This document shows positions 1-11,785 of a stretch of 64,000 bases of DNA, one piece after another. A program made the position numbers and the translations under genes. Within the stretch, counting starts at the first letter, position 1. Each line of letters begins with the position of its first letter. This DNA is from Neoconidiobolus thromboides FSU 785 (lineage: Eukaryota > Entomophthoromycota > Entomophthoromycetes > Entomophthorales > Neoconidiobolaceae), in contig MU626300.1 in assembly GCA_025603075.1 (NCBI GenBank), forward strand, positions 62,001 through 126,000, in the 5' to 3' direction. Below the pieces are notes generated by a model. The model was given only the letters and a program-made list of their open reading frames with translations, was not told where the DNA came from and did not search any database.

Positions 1-1795
1 GACAAAGCATACCCCATTGTGAAGGCTTTTGATGTTTTTAGTCTATTTATACTTTAAGATTTAAAAGATTATTTACCTGTAGAGAACGTGGCCCAGAAAC
101 TTTCCTTGTCTTTTCAAATTGGGAAGCAATACGTGTCATCATACCAAGGGCAGATATATAAGATAATCGAGATAATACATGAGTAATACCAGCACGTTCC
201 ATCTTAAAACGTTTTAAAATCCAATTACCGGTAGAAATAGAACGATTGAAACCAGCAGAAATATGGTCTTGTAATAAACGTAACTGAGTGATAGCATCGA
301 ACTCCACAGCTCGTTGCTGTTTTTTGAGAACTTTGTCGATTGATGATTTTAACATTCCATTAAACTGTTTAAATAGATCTTCGAATAAAAGAGACATAAG
401 TTGGCCAGCACTATAAATTAAATATAATTAGTATTTTTTGTCGAATTCCGTAAAATAATAATTACAGTTCTAGTCGCTTGTTACCAACGTAATCTCTATC
501 ATCCAATGTTTTTTCGTTATTTAAAGCTGAGATCACCCTTCTAGCCATAATAGTAATGTATATTGCTTTTGGGCGAAAATTTAAATCTTCAACTGTAATA
601 TGAGCTAAAACAGTATTAGCTAAGCAATCAAGAGCTTCATCAGCCTAATCAATAGATGTTGTTTGTACTTATATTCTATTCTACTTAATATGAATATTTA
701 CCTGAGTCCTTTTTATTCCCATTGCTGCAGGTCTTCTTGCTACTTTAGTTTTAGTGCCAACATAATCTAAGGCTTGTTGTTGACTAAATATCTTTAGTTG
801 CCCACATTCTTCAATGGAAGGTGCAAATATATCCATATAGGCTACATCACCTCCAGTTACTAATAGCGCAATTTCTTTATCAGTCACTATTCCCATTGCT
901 TTAAGAGCAATTACTAATGGTAAATCTTCTGTCAACGAATTATGTCTTAAATACAATTTTGCATTTTTCATAACAACGTAAGATTTGGATTTACGCTCCA
1001 TTGTTGAACTATCAAAAATTAATACACGAATTAATATATTCAATTAAAATACCTAGTAACTGAAGCAACAGTCAACCCTTTTGGATCAATCTCAACAATA
1101 ATTCTATTTTTTGATAATTGTTCTTGTACTAAGATTACTTTTTCGGTTCCATTGACAATAAAATAACCCCCAGGATCTAATGGACACTCTCTTTTATCTG
1201 CCAACTCTTGGTCATTGCAATTTGTTAATATACAATTCCTGGATCTTAACATCACTGGAATACGTCCTATAACTACTTTGTTACGCGTAACAAGGTTTTT
1301 ATTTCGTACATATTGCACATTTACATAAATGTTTGCTGCGTAAGTCAAATCTCTTAATCTGCACTCATGTGGTGTAAGTGGCGAGTTTGATGTATCACCA
1401 GCCAAACGTTCTGGCTTTCCAACGTAAATATCAGTATATCTAACTGTTAGTGTATGCTTAAGATTTAGAAATACATTAATTTACTTAAAATAGAAGTTTG
1501 GATCAACATCTGATGTGACTTGTTGATTAGCCAACATGATCTTTTTCAGATCTGTATCGATTAAATAATTATAAGAATCTATATGCTGCTTCACTAAGCC
1601 TTTCACTTTTAAGTATGCTGGTAAAAGTTTCCATTTATCCTATAAAACAATGGTAAATATACATGAGCTGTTTGATAATGAATTGAAATTTACTTCTAAC
1701 TTTTTTACCGGAGCATTTAAGTCTTCACCTTTAAAATGCTCTTCTAAACTTAATTCCGTTCCTTCTACCTCTTTTTTAACTTTTACTTCCGACAT
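1..1795 (-). CDS. RPC2: RNA polymerase III second-largest subunit (RPC2), 3' end beyond window
   Basis: Beta-like subunit of RNA polymerase III, which transcribes tRNA and 5S genes in the nucleus. About 400 N-terminal residues of a protein usually near 1150 long are present. Exons read back from the ATG at 1795: 1795-1709, then from 1639, and further exons closing near 80. They rejoin after tiny introns into the family's usual order: [123 protein letters not shown], and PSQWGMLC at the window edge. The splice at about 1053 rebuilds SVTSSTM exactly. The gene leaves the window inside the domain following PSQWGMLC. Polymerase III rather than II is chosen from the N-terminal motifs; identity is very likely. 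Confidence 0.93.
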
Positions 1796-2290
1796 TTTTG
1801 TTTTAGCTATTGTTTTTCTCTATAAACTTGTAATAAATATTAAATTCTATAAAAGTTGATTTTTATAGAATAGCTTTAGAATATTTAAAATCAAGCAACT
1901 TTGAAAATAGACTTTTTGAGCTTTTCATAAAATATAAAAAATAAAAACAAGTATTTTAACATGCAAAATAAATATTAAATGTTTTTAAATTATTAGTATA
2001 AAATAAAACATAATTTATAATTGCTTGATAGTTATAATAACTTATAGTGATGATTTTAATAAATAGATTTTTGGTTTATAAACAATGTTATTTTACAATT
2101 TTATTAATTACATTTATTAAATGAATAGATAGAACATAAAGATAACAAAGAATAGTTATCATTACTAATATTAATATGAACATAAAATTATTTTTAAACA
2201 GAAATTTCTTTAACATACATTCTTTGGATGAATTAAATAAACCCAGCAACTACACTTTCAAAACAAAAACTCCTTATTTTCAAATTAATT
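1796..2290. other. AT-rich intergenic gap
   Basis: About 490 bases between the 5' end of RPC2 and the 3' end of the YEATS gene. It is nearly pure A/T with short runs. I see no gene, RNA or foldback element. The RPC2 promoter should lie in the first part, but no clear TATA box stands out. Confidence 0.5.
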
Positions 2291-3695
2291 TCATTTACGC
2301 TTACCAGAAAGTGAATGTAGGCAAAGGTTAACGATACCAAACAGTTCGATCAAACATGTTTGGGAAGCAGTACTCAAATCCACTTCAAATTTATCATCTA
2401 AACCTACTTAATATCTATTAAAGTACAAATGAATATATAATACCACTTAAAGCGCAAGGGATGCCATACAAGCGAGCCAATTTGACTATCATACCAAGTT
2501 GAGAATAGTTTAACAACTCCATTAAGCGTAACACATCATCTGCGTCCACCTAAATACCGTCAATTAAGTCTAGAAATTCTTGTAAAAACACTTACGTCAA
2601 CAACCGGGCTCCTTTCTCTTAATCCATAAAGTGGCCTAAAAGGATTTGGATCAGCCAAAATGCGTAGCTTTTCTGGATCTTTAATATCAAATATCGAATA
2701 ATCATTTGATGGATTGTGATTTGTTTTATCACCATTAAATAGCTTTAAATTATTTGCCTTTGTTCTTTCAGTTGAAGGAATTTCTCTTTCACTTTCTTCT
2801 TTATACAATCTAGCTTTTTTTAAGTCTTTCTGACTATTTCTACCATTATCGTAGTCTAGCTTGCTATCTTCAACTTTAGTCTGTGCTCTTCTTGGAATCT
2901 TTGATGGCATTTTTTGGCTATCTTTACTATTATCGCTATCCGGTCGATTTACTTCAGCTTTAGCTTGGGTTCTTCTTGAGATTTGTGGAGGAGCCGCATA
3001 TCTGTTTCTTGGAGGTAAAGATGCCTCTTTGATCTCTCTAGTTTCTCTAACTAATGATTTTTTTCCTTCTGATGTCCTTTTTGGTTGAGTTTCGATACCA
3101 TTTTTAGTTTCTGAAGGAGCTTTATGTGGAGCTTTTCCAACTCTTTTTCCACCTCGAACTGGCCTTGGGGGTGTATTTTCTTCTTTTTCATCAGCAGGGT
3201 TTAATAGCGATCGATCCCTTGCAGAAACGTTTTTGAAAGTCTATGATGAAATGTTGTTGGCCTATTTTATAAAATAATAATAAATAGCATACCACTATAT
3301 GATCCTCTATATATCTTTCCTTATTTACATTAAGATCATGGTCTATTTCATAAACCGTCCTCTTTTCATCGTTAAAATATAATTTGATTTTTAAATAAAA
3401 TGAACCCCATCCCTTCTCTTCTAATGCATATGGTGGGTCTCTACGAACTATTAATAGTTATTATCATATAATATAAATAATATTGTATAAGTATACTCTG
3501 TGGTTTTTTGCCAAAAGATTCATGTAGGATATATTCAACTTTATTAATAAAGTCATGATTTTTCATAGGCTCCCCGTCATCGTTTAAAGCAAGAATATGT
3601 ACCCTCCAAGCATATAATTTATTACCTTCAACAAATCGGTTGGAGTCTTTTACCACGGTTACTACTTTAAAGTCTTTTTCAATATTCCTTGACAT
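2291..3695 (-). CDS. YEATS-domain protein with C-terminal AHD/ET-like domain (AF9/ENL/Taf14 type)
   Basis: Acyl-lysine reader of transcription or chromatin complexes. Exon 1 (from ATG at 3695) gives FINKVEYILHESFGKKPQ; after a 49-bp intron comes RRDPPYALEEKGWGSFYLKI, with YFNDEKRTVYEIDHDLN, EDHIV and, after another intron, TFKNVSARDRSLLNPAD. The order HESF, DPPY, EE-G, F-L-I-YF, TF-N is that of AF9/ENL-type YEATS domains. A long Lys/Arg/Ser-rich linker follows. The last exons read DADDVLRLMELLN and KFEVDLSTASQTCLIELF, which match the ANC1-homology (ET-like) fold where AF9 and Taf14 recruit partners. Stop at 2291. Five exons, all introns GT-AG and under 70 bp. Which complex it joins (TFIID, SWI/SNF, INO80, elongation) cannot be told from sequence. 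Confidence 0.82.
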
Positions 3696-4213
3696 TATAA
3701 ATTTAGTTGCAATCAGGATTAAGCTCAGTTTATATTAAATTATTTTTATCAGTTAAATTACTTTTTATTAAAAAACAACTAGAAATTGAGACGCAATAAA
3801 ATTTATAGCAAATTGGGAAACCCGGATCTAAAATGCTAAAAATGGCACCTAATCGAAATAAATTCTAAGAATACTATTATTGAAATACGCAACAGTGTAA
3901 AGTAATTTAAGAAATTTAATTTAATGAAACTAGATACACTAATACAATGCTTACTTTGATACTGTTCTTTTTCGTTTATTTATAAGATTCAAAATTTAAT
4001 ATTACTATTCACATAATAGTGATATATTAATACTATATATAATGAAAAAAAATGCTATATAAATTCCAAAAGATAATTCTGCTTTTTATATTATCATATA
4101 TTCCTTTTATTTAATTTATAATGGTATATTACATTTTAAATCTTATTCAATTCATCTTGATATTATTAGTTAATTAATAAATATTATTTAACTTTTATTG
4201 AAGATACCAAACA
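3696..4213. other. AT-rich intergenic gap
   Basis: About 520 bases between the YEATS gene start and the end of the transporter gene. AT-rich with scattered short runs. No gene, RNA or repeat seen. Confidence 0.5.
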
Positions 4214-5889
4214 TTAAATATTAATATTTTCAGGTAAAAGTAGATTAGTTTGCAAATTAGGTGAAAGTGTACCAAAGGGGAAAGTAGGTACAGTTAAGCT
4301 TGTCATAAGCTGTTCATTATTAAGAAAATATGACGTTAAATCGAGATTAAGTAGTGGGCCAGCCTTTGGTTTGTGATCTGAAACGTAACGCCAGATAAAT
4401 GTAGCGATTAAAGAAGATAATACTAACATAAAGATACAAAATAAAACTAATGGCCTGTATCCTGAGTAAGGGATTATATTGATTAAATGAGACCCCAAAG
4501 GAGATCCAAGTAAAAAGCCAAGGCCACGCGACGCTTTATAAAAGCCTAGTAAACTGGTCAAATTGTTAACACCTAAAATATGTTAGTAAATATTTAAAAT
4601 TAAAATAAACGATAAATACCAAATAATTCTTTTGCTACCATTGAAGAGCATGTTATTGAGCCACCAGACAAGATGCCATATGAAATAACAAAAGTAAAAA
4701 GTAAACTTAAAATAATTGTATCTAAATTATGGAAGTGAGGTTCATTAAATGGGTGTATACATGCTAATAACCAGAAAAAGCATGCCACAGAAGAAGCTAT
4801 TAAAGTAACCAGAAATAAAAAGGAATAGGTGTTGAAAGGTAATGGATGCTTGCCCAAATGATACAAATTCAATAGTTTATATTTTAGTCGTATATTTTTC
4901 TTATTGATATTGATATTGTTCATTTTATCGCCTATCAATCCTATACTTATTTTTCCTAAACCTGAGGAAAGATTCAAAACAGATATTAATATTGCTGCTG
5001 TACTCCATCCCATTTTCAACTCAGTACTTGTGAATATACCCAAAAAGTAAAATGGTATTAAATAAGCGAAGGAATGAAATAAACCAACCAAACTAAATAA
5101 CATATATTTTGACCAATTTTCATAAATATTATCAAAGACCTGTTTAAAATTAAACGTCCTAAAATCATAGCTATCTTTAGCTTGGTTTGATTTAGGTGGT
5201 ACAATTAGCAAACTACTAATTAATAGTCCAAAAAACAATATCAGTGCATTGATTCTTAGCGTATTTTGATATCCGGTTACATTCAATAAATATCCGTTTA
5301 AATATGATAGTGACATTCCACCTATTCCTGCTCCAGCAGAAGTTAATCCAGTAGCTAATCCACCATAGTGTTTGAAATGCAAAACTGGTAATGAAGTTGC
5401 AGGCATATTAGCTAAAGATATTCCAATCCCACATAACACACCTTGAGTTAAATATAAATGCCAAAGTTGGGTTGAGAAAGAAGCTAATAATAAACTAATT
5501 GCCATTATAAAAGAAGCTATAATCGCAATTAGTTTATGTCCAAATCTATCACATAAAATACCGGAAGGTAGTGAAAAAAAAGAATTTAATGCTGCACATA
5601 ATGTTCCTACCCAACTAAATAAGCTTAAATTTATCGATAAATGTTGATTTATGTTTGGATGTTCATTAGATAAATATTCTTGGTAAATCCCAAAAGAAGA
5701 TATTGGCCCGAATGATAATGCTTGTAAAAGAAAACAGCTTAATAAAACTCTGAGTCCAAACCACGAAATTAGTTTTGGCTCTTGTTCAATTTCATTAATA
5801 AGTGGGAAATCTTGATCGTTTTGATATAATTGACTCGTTTCATCATAGTCTGTTTCAGTTTCTTCATTCCTATTTATTTCTAGATTCAT
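4214..5889 (-). CDS. MFS transporter, monocarboxylate (MCT/MCH) type
   Basis: Membrane transporter of the major facilitator superfamily, probably for a monocarboxylate or similar small acid. Exon 1 (5889 to about 4615) has an acidic cytosolic N-terminus, then SWFGLRVLLSCFLLQALSFG (TM1) and SFGIYQEYL, the usual opening of fungal MCT-like proteins. SGILCDRFGHKLI is the MFS motif A loop after TM2. A 44-bp intron splits ELFG from VNNLTSLLGFYKASRGLG, the stretch near TM10-11 typical of this family. About 12 hydrophobic segments in total, roughly 535 residues, close to family length. The tail ends in PENINI. Substrate is not predictable; the family call is firm. Confidence 0.85.
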
Positions 5890-6350
5890 TATATTATGTT
5901 ACTTAAAACTAGTTCAATTATATAAAAGCCTACATTTAATACTCCTTTTCTTTACCAACTAATTGTTAAATCATCTAAGAACTTAATAAATTGTTATTCC
6001 TTAAAAAGGCTATTTGTATTTAAATTTAATATTCGAAATTAATGATCGTTATTCAGCAAAAAAAAATCTATTTATTTAAATCCCTGGCTTAAGAATAACA
6101 TATTTGTAATAAAATAAATAAACAAACATGTTTTTCTAAAATACGTTATATTAGTACATAAACATCTCTATAATTGTGTCCTATTCATGTTGAAATAAAC
6201 AGTTCTTGTTCCCTAATATTTTTACAGTGCAGCAGAGTTACTGTTGAAACAAATTGAGTTGAGTCTTTTTTGTATAGTTGTATTTTTTTTTGAAAAGTGA
6301 AATTTATGGGGAATTGATCCACTTTGCAAAATACTTTATTGAGTTTTATA
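5890..6350. other. Intergenic region upstream of the transporter gene
   Basis: AT-rich spacer between the transporter start and the first foldback element. The reading frame running through 6185-6394 on the minus strand is not gene-like and enters the repeat. No gene seen. Confidence 0.45.
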
Positions 6351-6454
6351 TATGGGAATGTTTTTTTTAATTTCATTACTTTTCCATTTTTCAAGCGCTA
6401 TCTGAGTGGAAAGATTGCTAGTAAAATCCTTAAACAAAAAAACACATCCCCATA
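6351..6454 (+). mobile_element. Foldback MITE copy 1
   Basis: Begins TATGGGAATG and ends CATCCCCATA, about 104 bp. The core reads CATTACTTTTCC, AAGCGCTATCTGAGTGGAAAG, AGTAAAATCCTTAAAC. Flanked by TA on both sides. The + orientation is defined as having the T-tract plus CATTAC arm first. Confidence 0.8.
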
Positions 6455-6989
6455 TGTTAAAAACTATATATTTATATAACTGAAGTATAGAAGCTTTGTT
6501 CTATTTTATCTGAAATAAGCTGTTATTTAGAAACTTCTGTGTAGTTTTACTAGTTGCTATTATCGAAAGTAAATGAATAGATTAGTAAATTAAATATATT
6601 TGAATAACATTGGGACTTTTTTTTAGATGAGTGGCCGCTAATAATAAAAAGAGAAAATACAACTGTGAGAGTAGTGAAGTACAAGATAAAGTAAGAGCGA
6701 ACAAGCAAGTAACCACCATTTGGATGAAAATTTATTTAAGCATATTTTAGGGTTTCCAACTGCTTTACTTTATTTTATTTTTAATAAGCTTGTGAACAAA
6801 ATGGGACAAAATGTCAACTTTAACAAGTTCATAATACTAAATTGTTTAAAAATTGGTAGTCTTATGCTATTGCTAGTTTTATACTAGATTTTGTACTTAA
6901 AGCTATTACTACTTTGAGTTATCTTGGTAGTATTGTGATAATATTAGACTTGATACTGCATGAAATTAGAAAAGTGGGTCATAAGAGGA
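6455..6989. other. Spacer between two foldback elements
   Basis: About 530 bases of AT-rich sequence without gene or RNA signal. Confidence 0.4.
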
Positions 6990-7092
6990 TATGGAGATGT
7001 TTTTTTTGGCTTCATCACTCTTTTCATCTTTAAGCGCTATTTGAACGGAAAATTATTAGTAAAATTCTTAAACACAAAAATACATCCACATA
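6990..7092 (+). mobile_element. Foldback MITE copy 2
   Basis: Begins TATGGAGATG and ends CATCCACATA, TA at both edges. The middle is well conserved with the T-tract, GGCTTCAT and AAGCGCTATTTGAACGGAAA. It joins directly to the decayed locus that follows, so an open frame passes through it into that locus. Confidence 0.8.
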
Positions 7093-8510
7093 TGGTTCAT
7101 AGTATATCGGAATTATCATTTGGTGATGACCTTGAAGAATATTTAGGAATGAAAGTAAACGACAGGCTGTTATATATCATCTTAGATAATCGACATGATA
7201 TAGTAAGTACTCGCTATTCGATATAATTTACACAAAGAAAAAGTTTACTCATGAAATACCATGAGCTGAAGATGATTATTCTCAACTGCCTGAATTAAGT
7301 TATAACTTTAAATACTTGAATTCAATTCATGATAAATTCCAAACAGTCACTTTATATAATTTAGTTTTATTTATTGTCGGAGATCACACAAAGGTAATGA
7401 ATAGCTTTATTAATAGTATAATTGAAGGGGCTTCTGTCATTGAAATAAATAATATCGAATTGATAGATTGGATTGAAGTTCAGATGGATCTTTATTTACC
7501 AATTTTAATTTTGGAGCAACTTAAACATAGTTTTGTTAAAAAATGATTTGGAGTTTCCTAATGAAGTTTGTAACAAACCAAACCAAATCAAAGAGAGTAT
7601 CATTTGCAAGATATATCGTAATAACCTCAGTTTTTCCATAAGCGAAAATAATGCTATTTTAGAGGAACTGGGAATCAACCAACATACATAAATCAAAATG
7701 GTATTAAACGAGTTTGATTACAATTTTAAAGCATTTAAAAAGGATGTCTCTTAATTTCGAAATTGAATCGTTAAGACATAATATTAATTTAAGTAGTAAT
7801 GAAAATGAAATTGTTATATGGGATTTATGCAGGTATTTTTTGTATTTTATTTTAGAAGTAAGAAAAATTAGGAGATAAGTGGACTTGTTGAATACACTCC
7901 ATGTTGAGTCACATTTGGTTACTAAAGTAATTGTTAGGTTGGTACATCAATGCGCACTTTTTAAAACAGATAAAAACAATTTTGAGTTATTTAATAACTT
8001 AAGCAACCATAATCAGAATTTTCATATCAGTGGAGTTAAACACATTGCTGTATAACAAGCTTGCTATATTTCTTGATCAAAATCGGGTCTACAATTTTAG
8101 GAGAATCAATACTAAGTAAGCCTGATGACTTTAAAATCAACAACCCAACTACCCTATTTTTAGAAAAAAATTCGAAACTTTTGGTATTAATAAATGAATC
8201 TGATGACTCTGATTCTTTCTCACAGGTTATCTTTATGAATACTCAGATTTGAGTGATAAGTCAAATGAGTAATTAAGAGTGCTTACCCAGGTTTAAATTT
8301 AAAGAAATGGATAAAATAACTAATCATTATGATTCGAAGACGTTGTACAAAGGTTCAGATATTTTTATTATACCTTAAAATCCTTCTGGAAATCAACATC
8401 TTAAAACACAACTATAATACTATTTAAATAACCAAATTAGGAATGAAAAAGTTGAAAAAAGTAGGGATGACAATGAACTTATTTATCATTTAACTAAAAA
8501 ATAGAAGTAT
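7093..8510 (+). pseudogene. Decayed protein-coding locus of unknown family
   Basis: Several frames carry protein-like stretches in succession: SFGDDLEEYLGMKVNDRLL, then DDYSQLPELSYNFKYLN, VVG-like stretch GDHTKVMNSFINSIIEG, IEVQMDLYLPILILEQL (about 7316-7546), LEFPNEVCN, then ILGESILSKPDDFKINNPT (8061-8252). They are broken by in-frame stops (for example TGA near 7263) and frame changes not explained by intron-like sequence. The composition (Leu, Ile, Asn, Asp) and alternating pattern could be a remnant of a leucine-rich-repeat-like protein, but I do not recognise it. A multi-exon gene with hidden introns remains possible. Confidence 0.35.
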
Positions 8511-8608
8511 ACTACTTTATATCTTTTATGGCTTAGAATTCTTTATTTAGAAGGGGGTATATATTTTATTAAAGCTGTCACATAAAGGTAGGGTTTAAAT
8601 ACAATTAT

Positions 8609-9483
8609 TTACACTAAATAATCGGCAGAAAAGTAGCCAATGATATCATTACATACATCCTCTTCTAATGGACAATCTAATAACTGAGGTTTAGTAGCAG
8701 TAGCTAAATTATATACATTAGAAATGCTTTCTCCAAGAACTAAAGACTCTAAAGTACAAACGTTAAAAGGGAATAATATATTAATACCAAAGTACCATGA
8801 TCATTTGTACAATTACTTTCATTTAGTACTAAATCAAAAGAGGATTTTATGATTTTTTTAATTTCTGATTTTGATAAATAATCAAACTAATGATTTTAAT
8901 AAATTAATGAATTTAATATATTGAAATACCAATTCACCATTTTGAAAAGAACTTGAGTTCACTATAATACTTTGTATTATCTCTTTTACATCATTTATAT
9001 CATTTAGTAGCATTAATTTATGCCCAAATTGACAATTAAATAACCTTAATATTTAGCTTAATTCAACAATAATTATATACTTTAGCTCAAACTCAGTTAT
9101 ACTTTCTAGACTAAGTTCATTGTTCAATAAAACAAATACAACTTTATCGAAGTTCGTTGCGTAGTTTAACCTGATCCCTAAAATTAGTATAATTTCATCA
9201 AATTAGATTTACATTTCATCAATTTTATTGTCTCTTTTCAAAATATAAAGTGCGGTATTATGATTGTCAAGGTAAATATCCTAAAATTATTTCAGTTTAA
9301 ATTTTAAATATAGTAATAGTACTAAACTGGTTTAATCTCACTTTCAGTGGCTACAAAATAGTTAGAGTAGTTTTTAGAATATGTGATTATTTTATTACTA
9401 TACTTCACATTCATTATAGTATCCTTTTGAAGCTCATTGAGCCATTTCTGTTTGGCTGCCCATCCTTTGACTCTAATATTCAT
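8609..9483 (-). CDS. FAAP24-like protein: ERCC4-type pseudonuclease plus helix-hairpin-helix
   Basis: Six short exons splice into about 221 residues, the length of human FAAP24 (215). From ATG at 9483: KGWAAKQKWLNELQKD, then DIYLDNHNTALYILKRDNK (matching the FAAP24 pattern of F/Y-L-N then a hydrophobic strand), DKVVFVLLNNE (strand), LMLLNDINDVKEIIQSIIV (strand and helix of the degenerate nuclease fold), FDYLSKSEIKKIIK, and a C-terminal SLVLGESISNVYNLATATK then QLLDCPLEEDVCNDIIGYF, which looks like the second helix-hairpin-helix of the XPF/ERCC1/FAAP24 family. No ERKxxxD catalytic motif is seen. FAAP24 partners FANCM at stalled forks and crosslinks. The join points are my own reading; the alternatives are ERCC1-like or SPO16-like proteins, or a pseudogene. 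Confidence 0.5.
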
Positions 9484-9616
9484 AATTTCAATATAAAACA
9501 GTTATTACCTGTTTTAAATTATAATGTCTAAATATAAATACAATAAATGCAAAATTTTTAGCATTAAAAGTGATGAAAGGGTATTAAAAATAAAAAAGAA
9601 TTATATCAGTTTAATA

Positions 9617-10827
9617 TTATTGTATACTTATAGATGTAAGGTTCGAATTTAACTCATGTTCATCTTCATTATCCTAAAACGATAATATTAATAAAAATGA
9701 AGAATGCTAATTAATTTATGTTACCATAGTTGGAGTATTAATAAAAGTAAAAAATAAATATCTTTCCCATAAAGCTAATTTTGCTTTAGATTCTGGAAAT
9801 TTATTATACTTTGAAGAGATTAATTGCCAAGTAGCTAAGCCTTGTCTTGCTACAATCTATATTAAAAATAGAACATGCATTAAATAGATAGTCTTACTTA
9901 AGAATAAATGAAACAACAATAAATACAAGAGTGCTAATAGTCCACCAGTAGCTATAATTGTCAATATAAAAATAAAACCAGAAGTAATATGAATTATAGA
10001 GTCTGGTGCTCCATTATTTATATTATATGATTTAATTACTAAAAATTTACTATAGCTTAAATATTTAAACTAATATATCCAGCTTACTTTGGTTAGAAAG
10101 ACCTTCATAATCAGCTATCATATAAGATGTTAAATACCACCCTAAACTTGATGCTACCATAAGGAATAAGCAGCTCGATGCAATTAAATAGATGAAATAT
10201 CTATTTTGTAAAATTGGCTTTTATTTAGCTTTAGAGAATAAATGAATACCTATAATTTGTTTTTCCAATGCAGTTATTTAGCCAGATACAATGATGATCC
10301 ATTCCTTCAATACATTTATTACAGCTGTGGCAATGGTAAGAACATTCTTTACTATGAAAATATTACATTAAATAAACAAGGGTTATTATAATGTTATTAC
10401 AAGTATCCTTCACAATAGGAGCAAAATGAATTGTTTGAATTATTATCAGATATACTTAATATGGCCTTGATATCTAAAGGTTCGTCATTATCCGAACTAA
10501 ACAAATCACCGGTAGCAACGGGATTTGAAAAGGAACATAACAAACTTAATACGATAATTCCTATACTTAAAGAAACCATAAGGTAATATAAAGTTAACGA
10601 TGATAATTATTGCAAATATTCAACGCTTTATACAATTTGACATAAATTGAATCTTATGATCTTAATAAAAAGGATATAATTTGTAGTATAGTATTCGCAT
10701 TAACAACTAATGGTTTGATTAAGAAGAAGTAGTAATAAATCATTAATAGTTTAATGGCCCAATTGCTAATAAACAAAGGGTGATATGGTGGTAGTAGGCC
10801 ATTACTTCTTCTCTTTCGGTCATTCAT
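9617..10827 (-). CDS. DHHC palmitoyltransferase (ZDHHC1/11-like)
   Basis: Membrane S-acyltransferase that attaches palmitate to cysteines. The first exon (ATG at 10827) gives [19 protein letters not shown] followed by a transmembrane segment. A later exon has a second membrane span and CSYCEGYF; after a 47-bp intron comes [20 protein letters not shown] and [16 protein letters not shown]. All zinc cysteines and the DHHC box (about 10290-10305) are present; the usual Pro after DHHC is Ile, and WLNNC is typical of the ZDHHC1/11 branch. Two more membrane spans follow, then [12 protein letters not shown] in place of the TTxE motif, and a short acidic tail ending SNLTSISIQ at 9617. The junction between exon 1 and exon 2 (10580-10680) cannot be resolved: stops occur in every frame without an obvious intron. 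Confidence 0.78.
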
Positions 10828-11785
10828 ATTGAAAATAATTAAATTTATTTTTTAATTTACTAAAAAATATGGAGAATTAAACTGCATAAATCACAGCTCA
10901 ATTTCTAAATAAGGTTATAACATTTTAAGGATGTTTCATTATAGCAGAATATAAAAAATAATTATTAATACAATTTATGGTAGTAATTAAAATTATAGAT
11001 AAAAGTAAAGAATCTTATGAAAGTGGTCCCGAGTTAATTATGACATTATAGAAATGATTATACTCAAAAGCAGTATATCAACTTCAGAAAAGCAACTTCA
11101 CATTAGGATAAATCAATATTAGGAGCAACCATAAGCTTACAAATTGTTCTGAGTTTAAAAGTTTGTTTGTTTTAGCTATTTTTCATATCCAAATAACTAC
11201 TATTATATTACTATGTAAAGCTAACATTTTAGGGTAGCAATTATCTTTTATGATCTCAATACAGATTGTAATTAAAATCAACTATCTAAAGCTACATTAA
11301 ATTTTCTTAATGGTATATTAAATAAAAAAGTCATATAAAAAGCATCTATCAAAAATTTTAATATTAGATATTGTATATTTTGTACTAGTCTATTTAATCA
11401 GTGTTTAGATTTACTTCTGGAATTATATTTTACTAGGGTTACGTAGATCGTCGGTGATTTAAAAGTTATTATTTAAATCAAAAAGGTACAATAAATTAGT
11501 TGATTTATTATAGTAACTTTAAGCATATGGTTCTAACATGTAACTATTAATTAATTGATATTATTATCATTAATAAAAAACATTATATTATTACATTGTT
11601 ATACTATATTAATGTTATCTTTTTGATATTTTTTTAATGTTTACATTATTAGTTAATTTAATTAACAATTTTCTAAATTAATTAGTTTACATTAATTAAT
11701 GCATTTGTGTATGATTGGAGAAAAATTACCTGTAAATGATCAGAATTAAGTTCCATTTTTACACTTCACTTTTACATTTTTAGCA
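10828..11785. other. Divergent intergenic region
   Basis: About 960 bases between the DHHC gene start (minus) and the BAR-SH3 gene start (plus), so it should hold both promoters. AT-rich, with TTAAT/ATTAA runs at 11540-11700. No gene or RNA seen. Confidence 0.45.

Noticed and set aside
1650-1859. Open frame on the plus strand over the RPC2 start
   Set aside because: It is the antisense of RPC2 exon 1 and its first intron; the minus-strand reading has clear family motifs.
2861-3088. Plus-strand hydrophobic ORF
   Set aside because: Antisense shadow of the Ser/Lys-rich linker of the YEATS protein.
8609-9483. First read as a pseudogene because of several stops
   Set aside because: All breaks can be removed by five GT-AG introns under 60 bp that leave a protein of sensible length, so it is listed as a gene.
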